Of a stretch of DNA of 64,000 nucleotides, positions 20,147 through 29,025 are shown in pieces. The stretch covers positions 1 through 64,000 of the forward strand of contig NZ_JAFFZN010000003.1 of the NCBI RefSeq assembly GCF_017676385.1, in the 5' to 3' direction. The translations under genes were made by a program, and so were the position numbers. This stretch comes from Streptomyces spirodelae. GTDB lineage: Bacteria; Actinomycetota; Actinomycetes; Streptomycetales; Streptomycetaceae. Each line of letters opens with the position of its first letter. The first letter of the stretch is position 1. The notes under the pieces are model-generated. The model was not told the DNA's origin and made no database searches. It worked only from the letters and a program-made list of their open reading frames with translations.

Positions 20147-20884
20147 ATGGTCCTCGGGCGAAAACAGGAGTCCGCACACATCGTGTGGGACTGGAACGGC
20201 ACACTTCTCCACGACATCCACACAGTCCTCGAAGCCACCAACGCGGCGTTCGACGAGCTCGGTCTTCCGGCCATCACGCTGGAGAGATACCGGGAGATGT
20301 ACTGCGTCCCGGTGCCCCGTTTCTACGAGCGGCTGATCGGCCGGGCTCCCACCCGGAACGAGTGGCTGGTCATGGACGAGACCTTCCACCGGCACTACTG
20401 GGCCCGGATCGGCGACGCGGGCCTGGCCGAGGGCGCCGCCGAGCTGCTGGCGGCGCGGCAGGCGGCGGGCCACACCCAGTCGCTGTGCTCGCTGGCGCCG
20501 CATGAGCGGCTGCTGCCGCTGCTGCGTACATATGGCATCGACGGGCACTTCGTACGCGTCGACGGCTCGGTGGGTCCTTCCGGTGGCGGCAAGGCGGCCC
20601 AGATGGTGCGGCACCTTTCGGAGCTCGCCGGTGTCGAGCCCGGCCGGACGGTGGTGATCGGTGACGCCGTGGACGATGCCCTGGCGGCCGCGCACGCGGG
20701 CGCCAGAGCGGTGCTGTTCACCGGCGGCTCCCACAGCAGGACCAGCCTGGAGGAGGCCGGGGTCCCCGTGGTCGACACCCTGCACGAGGCCGTGGAGACG
20801 GCGGAGCGACTGGCGGCACGAGCGGATGAGGAGGCTGCCGGGGCTGAGGCGGCCGGGACCGAGGCGGCCGGCGCCGAGGCGTAG
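20147..20884 (+). CDS. HAD-superfamily hydrolase
   Basis: 245 residues from the ATG at 20147. Motif I is VWDWNGTL with nucleophile Asp15 and Asn at +2 instead of the more common Asp. Motif II is SLCSLAPHE, and the acidic motif IV is VVIGDAVDDALAAAHAG. The cap is helical (YREMYCVPVPRFYERLIGRAPTRNEW), as in phosphoglycolate-phosphatase-like enzymes. The substrate is not predictable. The C-terminus ends in an Ala/Glu repeat (EEAAGAEAAGTEAAGAEA), a low-complexity tail probably from slippage. Confidence 0.88.
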   Translation: MVLGRKQESAHIVWDWNGTLLHDIHTVLEATNAAFDELGLPAITLERYREMYCVPVPRFYERLIGRAPTRNEWLVMDETFHRHYWARIGDAGLAEGAAELLAARQAAGHTQSLCSLAPHERLLPLLRTYGIDGHFVRVDGSVGPSGGGKAAQMVRHLSELAGVEPGRTVVIGDAVDDALAAAHAGARAVLFTGGSHSRTSLEEAGVPVVDTLHEAVETAERLAARADEEAAGAEAAGTEAAGAEA

Positions 20885-21127
20885 CGGACGGTACGGGGGC
20901 GGGTGCCGGGAAACGCAATGGGTCGGGCGCCGGGCTGCTCGGGGGGAGTGTGTCAGAGGTCTCCATGGCCGGCGGCCCCGGGCTGGAACCACAGACGATG
21001 CCGGTACCGTCTGTGTCGACGTGCCCCCTGATCGCCGCTTTGCCGAGAGTTTCCCCGGCCCTTCCCCCACTGGCCGGATCGGCGAAGATGATCTCGGTGC
21101 GCTCGCTTTCTGTACAAATGAGGCCCA

Positions 21128-21157
21128 TGACGCGCCGGTGCCCATGGGCGATAGCCT
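21128..21157 (+). promoter_or_regulatory. Candidate promoter of the NAD-glutamate dehydrogenase gene
   Basis: A -35-like TGACGC (21128-21133) and -10-like TAGCCT (21152-21157) are 18 nt apart, about 200 nt before the start codon. Matches are partial, so this is a weak prediction. Confidence 0.3.
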
Positions 21158-21217
21158 TACCTACGTGATCAGCGCGATATCCACCGGAGGATCCGCCCTC
21201 GGGCGCCCCTCCGTACA

Positions 21218-21246
21218 GCGCCCCCCGCAGGACAGCGGGCGGGGCG
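21218..21246 (+). promoter_or_regulatory. GC hairpin in the glutamate dehydrogenase leader
   Basis: GCGCCCCCCGC, a 6-nt spacer (AGGACA), and GCGGGCGGGGCGC form a stem of about 11 pairs with one bulge. If the upstream promoter is right, this sits in the 5' UTR and could attenuate or stabilise the message. Confidence 0.35.
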
Positions 21247-21363
21247 CCGCTGGTCGTCTCTCCCGGCACAGCGGCGGACCCGAGCGGACACCCCGCGCCA
21301 TTCCGGTGCCGTGCCTTCATTTTCCCGACGTCACGCAACGGCGCGCGACAGGAGCCAGAGGAC

Positions 21364-24300
21364 ATGCAGAGCAAGCTGGATGAAGCAAAAGCCGAGCGGC
21401 TGGCGGAAGCCGCTCGGGTGGCCGATCAAAGCCCGGCCCAGGGACGTCACCCGGTCCAGGGGCCCCGCGACGACGCCCTTGGCGCGTATCTCCAGCGGTA
21501 CTACCTGCACACGGCGCCGGAGGACCTCGCCGACCGCGACCCGGTCGACATCCTCGGAGGCGCACTCGCCCACTACCGTCTCGCCGAGGAGCGGCCGCAG
21601 GGCACGGCCAATGTGCGCGTCTACTCGCCGTCGATCGACGAGAACGGCTGGTCGTGCACGCACTCGGTGGTCGAGATCGTCACCGACGACATGCCGTTCC
21701 TGGTCGACTCGGTCACCAACGAGCTCTCCCGGCAGGGCCGCGGTATCCATGTGGTGATCCACCCGCAGATGGTGGTCCGCCGGGATCTGGCCGGGAAGCT
21801 GCTGGAGGTGCTCTCCGTCGGCCGGGACGACATCGCGCAGATGCCGGACACCCAGCTGCCGGACACCCGGGCCACCGGGACCGAGAAGCCCATGGGCAGG
21901 AAGAAGGGCAAGGTCCGGAAGGCCGCGGAGGGTGAGCTGCCGCACGACGCGGTGGTCGAGTCCTGGATCCATGTGGAGATCGACCGCGAGACCGACCGCG
22001 AGGACCTCAAGCAGATCGCCGCCGACCTGCGCCGCATTCTCTCCGATGTGCGGGAGGCCGTCGAGGACTGGCAGAAGATGCGTGGCGCGGCCCTCCGGAT
22101 CGCCGATGAGCTGCCCGGCGAGCCCACCGACGAGCTCCCCCAGGAGGAGATCGAGGAGGCCAGGGAGCTGCTGCGCTGGCTGGCCGACGACCACTTCACC
22201 TTCCTCGGCTACCGCGAGTACGAGCTGGACGTCGCGGGCGGGCGCGAGGGCGGCGACGGGAGTGAGGGAGGCGAGGAGCTGAGCCTCGCCCCGCTGCCCG
22301 GCACGGGTCTGGGCATCCTGCGCGCCGACCCGCAGCGCACCACGGAGGAGAGCCACCCGGTCTCGCCGTCCTTCAACCGGCTGCCCGCCGACGCGCGGGC
22401 CAAGGCGCGCGAGCACCGGCTGCTGGTGCTCACCAAGGCGAACAGCCGCGCGACTGTGCACCGCTCCTCGTACCTGGACTATGTGGGCGTCAAGAAGTTC
22501 GACGAGGCGGGGAACGTCATCGGGGAGCGCCGCTTCCTGGGCCTGTTCTCGTCGGCCGCCTACACCGAGTCGGTGCGCCGGGTCCCAGTCGTGCGGCGCA
22601 AGGTCGCCGACGTGCTGGAGAGCGCGGGCTTCACACCCGACAGCCACGCCGGGCGTGACCTGCTGCAGATCCTGGAGACCTACCCGCGCGACGAGCTGTT
22701 CCAGACCTCGGTCGAGGAGCTGCGGGCGATCGTCACCTCCGTGCTCTACCTCCAGGAGCGCCGCAAGCTGCGGCTCTTCCTGCGCAAGGAGGAGTACGGG
22801 CGGTACTACTCGGCGCTGGTCTACCTGCCCCGCGACCGCTACACGACCGCGGTGCGGCTGCGGCTGACCGAGATCCTCACCGAGGAGCTGGGCGGCACCA
22901 GCGTCGACTTCACCGCGTGGAACACCGAGTCGGTGCTCTCCCGGCTGCACTTCGTCATCCGGGTGCACCCCGGCGCCGAGCTCGCTGAGCTGACGGACGC
23001 CGAGGTCGAGCGGATCGAGTCCCGGCTGGCCGAGGCGGCCCGCTCGTGGGCGGACGGCTTCAACGAGGCGCTGATCGCCGAGTGCGGCGAGGAGAAGGCC
23101 GCGGAGCTCTCGCAGAAGTACGCGCGCGCCTTCCCCGAGGGCTACAAGGCCGACTTCCCGCCGCGCGCCGCGGTCGCCGACCTCCAGCGCCTGGAACAGC
23201 TCGTGCGCGGTGGCGAGGAGAACGACTTCGCGCTGAGCCTGTACGAGCCGGTCGGCGCGGGCCCCGGCGAGCGCCGGTTCAAGATGTACCGGACCGGCAG
23301 CCCGGTCTCGCTCTCGGCCGTGCTGCCGGGGCTGCAGGCGATGGGCGTCGAGGTGGTGGACGAGCGGCCGTACGAGCTGCGCTGCACCGACCGTTCGCAC
23401 GCCTGGATCTACGACTTCGGGCTGCGGATGCCGGACGGGCAGCGCGGTCTGGAGGAGGAGACGCGGGAGCGCTTCCAGGAGGCGTTCGCCGCGGTGTGGA
23501 CAGGGCGCGCGGAGAACGACGGGCTGAACGCGCTGGTGCTCTCCGCCGGGCTGACCTGGCGGCAGGCGATGGTGCTGCGCGCCTACGCGAAGTACCTGCG
23601 GCAGGCGGGCGCTCCCTTCAGCCAGTCCTACATCGAGGAGACGCTGCGCGGGAACGTGCACACCACGCGGCTGCTGGTCAACCTGTTCGAGGCCCGGCTG
23701 GACCCGGCGCGCAGGTGGGCAGGGCACGAGCTGACGGACGGCATCCTGGAGGAGCTGAACGGGGCGCTGGACCAGGTGGCGAGCCTGGACGAGGACCGCA
23801 TCCTGCGCTCCTTCCTCACCGTCATCAACGCCACCCTGCGCACCAACTACTTCCAGCGTGACCCGGACGGCGAACCGCACACCTATGTCTCGATGAAGCT
23901 GGACCCGCAGGCCATCCCGGACCTGCCGGCGCCGCGCCCCAAGTACGAGATCTGGGTGTACTCGCCGCGGGTGGAGGGCGTCCACCTGCGGTTCGGCAAG
24001 GTGGCGCGCGGCGGTCTGCGCTGGTCCGACCGGCGCGAGGACTTCCGCACCGAGATCCTGGGGCTGGTCAAGGCGCAGGAGGTCAAGAACACCGTCATCG
24101 TCCCGGTGGGCGCCAAGGGCGGGTTCGTCGGCAAGCAGCTGCCCGACCCGGCCGGCAACCGCGACGCCTGGCTGGCCGAGGGCATCGCCTGCTACAAGAC
24201 GTTCATCTCGGGCCTGCTGGACGTCACCGACAACCTCGTCTCCGGCGAGGTCGAGCACCCCAAGGACGTGGTGCGGCACGACGAGGACGACACCTACCTC

Positions 24301-26418
24301 GTCGTCGCAGCCGACAAGGGAACCGCCACCTTCTCCGACATCGCCAACGAGGTCGCCGTCTCCTACGGCTACTGGCTGGGCGACGCCTTCGCCTCCGGCG
24401 GTTCGGCGGGCTACGACCACAAGGGCATGGGCATCACCGCGCGCGGTGCCTGGGAGTCCGTCAAGCGGCACTTCCGGGAGCTGGGCCACGACACCCAGAC
24501 CGAGGACTTCACCGTGGTCGGCGTCGGTGACATGTCCGGTGACGTGTTCGGCAACGGCATGCTGCTGTCCGAGCACATCCGGCTGGTGGCCGCCTTCGAC
24601 CACCGGCACATCTTCCTGGACCCCGACCCGGACGCGGCCACCTCCTACGCGGAGCGCCGCCGGCTGTTCGAGCTGCCCCGCTCCTCCTGGGCGGACTACG
24701 ACGCCAAGCTGATCTCGGCCGGCGGCGGCATCCACCCGCGCAGCGCCAAGTCGGTGCCGATCACCCCGCAGGTGCGCGAGGCGCTGGGTATCGAGTCGGG
24801 CATCACCAAGATGACCCCCGCCGAGCTGATGCGGGCCATCCTGAGCGCCCCGGTCGACCTGCTGTGGAACGGCGGCATCGGCACCTACGTCAAGGCGTCG
24901 ACGGAGAGCGACGCGGACGTCGGCGACAAGGCCAACGACGCGATCCGGGTGGACGGCCAGGACCTGCGGGTCAAGGTCGTCGGCGAGGGCGGCAACCTCG
25001 GCTGCACCCAGCTCGGCCGGATCGAGTTCGCTTCCAACGGCGGACGGATCAACACCGACGCGATCGACAACAGCGCCGGCGTGGACACCTCCGACCACGA
25101 GGTGAACATCAAGATCCTGCTGAACTCCGTGGTGGCCGACGGCGACATGACCGTCAAGCAGCGCAACGCCCTGCTGGCCGAGATGACCGACGAGGTCGGC
25201 GAGCTGGTGCTGCGCAACAACTACGCGCAGAACGCGGCGCTGGCCAACTCGCTCGCCCAGGCCCCCAGCCTGCTGCTGGCCAGCCAGCGGCAGATGCGCA
25301 GGCTGTCCAAGGAGGGCAAGCTCGACCGGGCGCTGGAGTTCCTGCCCTCGGACCGGCAGATCCGGGAACGGCGCGGCAACGGCCAGGGGCTGACCCAGCC
25401 GGAGATCGCCGTGATGCTGGCCTACACGAAGATCAACATCACCGGCGAGCTGATCACCACCTCGCTGCCGGACGACCCGTACCTCGAACGGCTGCTGTAC
25501 GCCTACTTCCCCAAGGCGCTGCGCGACCGGTTCGGGCAGCAGATCGCGGGCCACGCGCTGCGCCGCGAGATCATCACGACGCTGCTGGTCAACGACACGG
25601 TCAACACCTCCGGTTCGACCTTCGTGCACCGGATGAAGGAGGAGTCGGGCGCTTCCACGGAGGAGATCGTGCGGGCCCACACCGCCGCACGCGCCATCTT
25701 CCGGCTCGGCGACATCTGGGACGAGGCCGAGTCGCTGGACAACAAGGTCGCGGAAGGGGTCCTCACCGACATCCGGCTGCGCTCCCGGCAGCTCGTCGAG
25801 CGCGGCACGCGCTGGCTGCTCAACAACCGCCCGCAGCCGCTCGCGCTGGCCGACACCATCGAGCTGTTCTCCGACCGGGTCGAGGAGGTCTGGGCCCAGC
25901 TGCCCAAGCTGCTCAAGGGCGACGACCTCAAGTGGCACCAGCGGGTCTACGACAAGCTGTCGGGCGCCGGTGTCCCGGCGGACCTGGCGCTGCGTATCGC
26001 GGGCTCGGCGGCGGCGTTCTCCGCGCTGGACGTGGTGGCCGTCGCAGGCCGTACCGACAAGGACCTGATGGATGTGGCCGAGGTCTACTTCGATCTGTCC
26101 GACCGGCTGGGCATCACCCAGCTGCAGGGGCGCGTCAGCGAGCTGCCGCGCGCCGACCGGTGGCAGTCCATGGCCCGCTCGTCCATCCGTGAGGACCTGT
26201 ACGCGGCGCACCAGCTGCTGACGGCCGATGTGCTGGCGGCGGCCGACGGCGGGGCAACTGCGGAGCAGCGGTACCAGGCGTGGGAGGAGAAGAACCACGC
26301 GATCCTCGTCCGCGCCCGGGCCACCCTGGACGAGATCCAGGCGTCGGAAACGTTCGACCTGGCGAACCTGTCGGTGGCAATGCGGACGATGCGCACTCTG
26401 CTGCGCAGCAACCGCTGA
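21364..26418 (+). CDS. NAD-specific glutamate dehydrogenase, large (GDH-180) type
   Basis: 1684 residues from the ATG at 21364, close to the roughly 1650 residues of the GDH-180 enzyme first described in Streptomyces clavuligerus. It converts glutamate to 2-oxoglutarate and ammonia with NAD. The long N-terminal half carries regulatory ACT-like regions (VYSPSIDENGWSCTHSVVEIVTDDMPFLVDSV). The catalytic part starts near residue 850 (VHLRFGKVARGGLRWSDRREDFRTEILGL), with PVGAKGGFVGKQ around Lys918 and GVGDMSGDVFGNGML. A variable acidic insert (GREGGDGSEGGEEL) lies near residue 300. It appears to be a single-gene transcript. Confidence 0.97.
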   Translation: MQSKLDEAKAERLAEAARVADQSPAQGRHPVQGPRDDALGAYLQRYYLHTAPEDLADRDPVDILGGALAHYRLAEERPQGTANVRVYSPSIDENGWSCTHSVVEIVTDDMPFLVDSVTNELSRQGRGIHVVIHPQMVVRRDLAGKLLEVLSVGRDDIAQMPDTQLPDTRATGTEKPMGRKKGKVRKAAEGELPHDAVVESWIHVEIDRETDREDLKQIAADLRRILSDVREAVEDWQKMRGAALRIADELPGEPTDELPQEEIEEARELLRWLADDHFTFLGYREYELDVAGGREGGDGSEGGEELSLAPLPGTGLGILRADPQRTTEESHPVSPSFNRLPADARAKAREHRLLVLTKANSRATVHRSSYLDYVGVKKFDEAGNVIGERRFLGLFSSAAYTESVRRVPVVRRKVADVLESAGFTPDSHAGRDLLQILETYPRDELFQTSVEELRAIVTSVLYLQERRKLRLFLRKEEYGRYYSALVYLPRDRYTTAVRLRLTEILTEELGGTSVDFTAWNTESVLSRLHFVIRVHPGAELAELTDAEVERIESRLAEAARSWADGFNEALIAECGEEKAAELSQKYARAFPEGYKADFPPRAAVADLQRLEQLVRGGEENDFALSLYEPVGAGPGERRFKMYRTGSPVSLSAVLPGLQAMGVEVVDERPYELRCTDRSHAWIYDFGLRMPDGQRGLEEETRERFQEAFAAVWTGRAENDGLNALVLSAGLTWRQAMVLRAYAKYLRQAGAPFSQSYIEETLRGNVHTTRLLVNLFEARLDPARRWAGHELTDGILEELNGALDQVASLDEDRILRSFLTVINATLRTNYFQRDPDGEPHTYVSMKLDPQAIPDLPAPRPKYEIWVYSPRVEGVHLRFGKVARGGLRWSDRREDFRTEILGLVKAQEVKNTVIVPVGAKGGFVGKQLPDPAGNRDAWLAEGIACYKTFISGLLDVTDNLVSGEVEHPKDVVRHDEDDTYLVVAADKGTATFSDIANEVAVSYGYWLGDAFASGGSAGYDHKGMGITARGAWESVKRHFRELGHDTQTEDFTVVGVGDMSGDVFGNGMLLSEHIRLVAAFDHRHIFLDPDPDAATSYAERRRLFELPRSSWADYDAKLISAGGGIHPRSAKSVPITPQVREALGIESGITKMTPAELMRAILSAPVDLLWNGGIGTYVKASTESDADVGDKANDAIRVDGQDLRVKVVGEGGNLGCTQLGRIEFASNGGRINTDAIDNSAGVDTSDHEVNIKILLNSVVADGDMTVKQRNALLAEMTDEVGELVLRNNYAQNAALANSLAQAPSLLLASQRQMRRLSKEGKLDRALEFLPSDRQIRERRGNGQGLTQPEIAVMLAYTKINITGELITTSLPDDPYLERLLYAYFPKALRDRFGQQIAGHALRREIITTLLVNDTVNTSGSTFVHRMKEESGASTEEIVRAHTAARAIFRLGDIWDEAESLDNKVAEGVLTDIRLRSRQLVERGTRWLLNNRPQPLALADTIELFSDRVEEVWAQLPKLLKGDDLKWHQRVYDKLSGAGVPADLALRIAGSAAAFSALDVVAVAGRTDKDLMDVAEVYFDLSDRLGITQLQGRVSELPRADRWQSMARSSIREDLYAAHQLLTADVLAAADGGATAEQRYQAWEEKNHAILVRARATLDEIQASETFDLANLSVAMRTMRTLLRSNR

Positions 26419-26443
26419 GGCAAGCTTCGCGGGGCAGCCATTC

Positions 26444-26476
26444 GGGGGCGCGGGGAACTGCGCGACCAGCCACGAC
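26444..26476 (+). repeat. Dispersed intergenic repeat, module A, copy 1
   Basis: Shares GGGGCGCGGGGAACTGCGCG followed by a CCAGCC/TAGCC-type end with copies at 58997-59029 and, inverted, 63152-63185. All copies are intergenic. Confidence 0.8.
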
Positions 26477-26546
26477 GTAGCCGCACTCGGCTGACTGCAC
26501 CGGCCCCAGCGGTGCTGGTCGCACGTTCGGCCGCGTACCCCGCGTG

Positions 26547-26572
26547 GGGGCTGCGCTTGCCCACCCTGCGCC
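26547..26572 (+). repeat. Dispersed intergenic repeat, module B, copy 1
   Basis: 26-nt element containing CTGCGCTTGCCCACCCTGCG. The exact reverse complement is at 63246-63271. Here it lies about 70 nt after module A, in the 291-nt gap before the gene at 26710. Confidence 0.8.
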
Positions 26573-26709
26573 CCTGGCGCAGACTGCCCAAGCTTCGCGA
26601 CAAGCCACAGCGCGCCCGCAGAGGGGCGACGGGATCAGCCCCAGCGGCGGTGACACGTTCGGCCCTCGGCGGCGTGACGTGCCGCCGAGGTGCTGCCTAC
26701 CGTCAAAGG

Positions 26710-29025
26710 GTGGGTGCGCTGGTGGACGACGTGTTGGGGCGTCAACGCCGTGCCGCACTGGTCCGCTCCCGGACCAGTGCGGCTGGTGCGCTGCTGCTGC
26801 TCGCGGTCGGCTACCTGCTCCAGGTGCTGGGCATCGCGGACCGGCACGTGCTCCTGGTCGTCGCAGGCGCAGCGCTGGGTCTGCTGACCGAGACGCTGCT
26901 GGCCTTCCGCGCGGGGCGGATGGCGTGGGAGCTGCGCAGGGCCCAGTTCACCCCGCCCGCACGGCAGCTGCTGCGGGACGGGCTGCTGCTCGGCGGACTG
27001 GCCAGGCTGGAGGTGCTGCCCCCGGGCGGGACGGGAGCGCTGTTGCTGGGCGGCGTGCTGCTGTGCTGGACGGCGCACTTCCTGTGCCAGTCGGTCGTCG
27101 GCGCGGTGTACACCAGGCGGCTGCTGCCGGTCGTCACCCGGAACATCGACGCCTCGGCCCTGCACCTGTCCCCCTCGCCGCCCGCCCTGTTCGCCCAGCG
27201 CGCTGCGCTGCGGCCGATGGCCGTCTCCACGCTGACGACCGCTGCCATGTGCGTCTCGGCCCTCACGGGCGACCTGGGGTGGGCGCCGGCCGTCGCCTGG
27301 TGCTGCGGCGTCGGGGTGCTGGCCGGTACCGGGTGGCTGGCCACCTGGCTGCTGCCCGGCAAGCGGGTCGCGGGGGAGGAGGAGGTGCTTGCCTGGCTGG
27401 ACGGCTGGCTGGCCGAGTACCGGCCGACCGTCGGGATGTATTTCTCGGGTGGCGCGTCCTCCGCGTATCAGGCGAACATGTGGCTGAGCACGCTGGCCCA
27501 GCTGGACGGGCGGCCGGTGATCGTGCTGCGTGAGCGGTTCATGGTGCAGAAGATCGACGCCACCGACATCCCCATCGTCTGCATCCCCAAGGTCGCCCAC
27601 CTGTTGCGGCTGGAGCACTCCACGCTCAAGGTGCTGCTGCACCCGGCCAACTCCGGCAAGACCGCGCAGGTGCTGCGCATCCCGACCCTCAAGCACGCCT
27701 TCATCAACCACGGCGAGTCCGACAAGTTCTCCTCCTGCAACCCCTACGCCAAGGCATACGACCAGGTCTGGGTCGCCGGAGAGGCCGCCCGCGAGCGCTA
27801 CCGGCTCGCCGAGGTCGGGGTGGACGACAAGGACGTGGTCGAGGTCGGCCGCCCCCAGCTCGCCCCCATCGAACCGGCCGGTGCCCGCCCGGTGGGCAAC
27901 CGCGCCGGATATCTGACCGTTCTCTACGCGCCCACCTGGGAAGGCTTCACCGACGACCCGGGGAACACCTCCGTGGTGGTGGCGGGCGAGAACATCGTCA
28001 AGGCGCTGCTCGCCGACCCGAAGGTGCGGCTGCTGTACAAGCCGCACCCGATGACCGGCACCATCGACCCGCGCGCCGGGGCCGCCGACCGGCGTATCCG
28101 TGCGCTGGTCGAGGAGGCCGACGAGCGGCGGGGCGGCGCGGCACCGGACCCGGAGGCCGTTGCGGCGCTGGAGGAGGCGGCCCGCGAGGTTCGGGCGCTC
28201 ACCCGCGCCGACTTCGGGCCGCGCGCCGACGAGGTGGAGCGGATGCTGCGCCAGTCGGCGCCAGAGCCGGGCCGTGCCCGGGCGGCGGACGAGGCGATCC
28301 GGGCGTGGGAGGCGGCATACTGGGCGGCGCAGCACGGCGGGCGCCACCAGATCGTGGTGGGTCCGCGCCCGGGGCTGTTCAGCTGCTTCAACGAGGCGGA
28401 CGTCCTGGTCTCGGACGTCTCGTCCGTCGTCTCCGACTACCTCAGCAGTGAGAAGCCCTACGCCGTCGCCAACACCAGCGGCATGGACGACGACAGCTTC
28501 CGCGCCGCCTGCCCCACCGTCCGCGCCGCCATCATCCTCGGCCCCGACGGCTCGGGGATTCCCCGACTGCTGCGCTCCGTGCGCCATCCGGAGGAGGACA
28601 CGCTGGCCCCGGCGCGCGCCGCACTGAAGGTCCGGCTGCTCGGTCCGGCCGAGCCGCCCTCGATCGTCCGCTTCAATCGCGCGGTGCGTGAGCTGGAGCT
28701 GGCGGCCGAGGCGAGGGAACAGCGCTTGCGGTCGGCCGACTCCCGGGCGGAGCGGCGCGAGCGGGAGCCGGAGCCCGTGGGGGAGCCGGACGCGATGCAG
28801 GGGCCGGACCCGATCCAGGGGCCGGGCCCGATGCCGGAATCGGCTCTGACGCCAGGGCCGGAGGCGAGGCCGGACCCGGGCCCGATGCCGGAGCCGGCTC
28901 TGGCGCCGGGTCCGGGGACGACGCCGGGTCCGGGGACGACGCCGGAGCCGGATCAGGCGGTGACGCCGACGTCGACGCCGGATCAGGCTTCGGCCGAGGC
29001 GCTGGGGGAGGACGAGCGGCGCTGA
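26710..29025 (+). CDS. Membrane protein with CDP-glycerol glycerophosphotransferase-like domain
   Basis: 771 residues from the GTG at 26710 (another GTG is 12 nt later). The N-terminal 230 residues contain several hydrophobic segments. The rest resembles TagB/TagF enzymes: FINHGESDKFSSCNPYAKAYDQVWVAGEAARERY, VLYAPTWEG, LLYKPHPMTG and VLVSDVSSVVSDYLSSEKPYAV. The family transfers glycerol-phosphate or similar units in teichoic acid synthesis, and the exact substrate is not readable. The C-terminal 90 residues are Pro/Gly/Asp-rich with PGPGTTPGPGTT-like repeats. The 3' end overlaps the converging glycosyltransferase gene by 43 nt. Confidence 0.85.
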   Translation: MGALVDDVLGRQRRAALVRSRTSAAGALLLLAVGYLLQVLGIADRHVLLVVAGAALGLLTETLLAFRAGRMAWELRRAQFTPPARQLLRDGLLLGGLARLEVLPPGGTGALLLGGVLLCWTAHFLCQSVVGAVYTRRLLPVVTRNIDASALHLSPSPPALFAQRAALRPMAVSTLTTAAMCVSALTGDLGWAPAVAWCCGVGVLAGTGWLATWLLPGKRVAGEEEVLAWLDGWLAEYRPTVGMYFSGGASSAYQANMWLSTLAQLDGRPVIVLRERFMVQKIDATDIPIVCIPKVAHLLRLEHSTLKVLLHPANSGKTAQVLRIPTLKHAFINHGESDKFSSCNPYAKAYDQVWVAGEAARERYRLAEVGVDDKDVVEVGRPQLAPIEPAGARPVGNRAGYLTVLYAPTWEGFTDDPGNTSVVVAGENIVKALLADPKVRLLYKPHPMTGTIDPRAGAADRRIRALVEEADERRGGAAPDPEAVAALEEAAREVRALTRADFGPRADEVERMLRQSAPEPGRARAADEAIRAWEAAYWAAQHGGRHQIVVGPRPGLFSCFNEADVLVSDVSSVVSDYLSSEKPYAVANTSGMDDDSFRAACPTVRAAIILGPDGSGIPRLLRSVRHPEEDTLAPARAALKVRLLGPAEPPSIVRFNRAVRELELAAEAREQRLRSADSRAERREREPEPVGEPDAMQGPDPIQGPGPMPESALTPGPEARPDPGPMPEPALAPGPGTTPGPGTTPEPDQAVTPTSTPDQASAEALGEDERR

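Larger units (their letters stand above)
20885..21363. other. Intergenic stretch before the glutamate dehydrogenase gene
   Basis: 479 nt with no credible gene. Visible structure: a perfect 8-bp inverted repeat CACAGACG/CGTCTGTG with a 10-nt spacer (20990-20997 and 21008-21015), a candidate terminator or operator; a candidate promoter near 21128-21157; and a GC hairpin at 21218-21246. The ATG at 21364 is preceded by CAGGAGCCAGAGGAC. Confidence 0.5.

Noticed and set aside
20950-21168. 72-codon frame in the glutamate dehydrogenase leader
   Set aside because: It crosses the inverted repeat and candidate promoter, has no ribosome site and no protein-like composition.
21331-26298. 1655-codon open frame antisense to the glutamate dehydrogenase gene
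   Set aside because: Arises from high-GC codon bias on the other strand. The sense strand encodes a full, well-matched GDH-180.
26635-28587. 650-codon antisense frame over the CDP-glycerol-type gene
   Set aside because: Low-complexity His/Gln/Arg composition, no motif, and a conserved sense gene.
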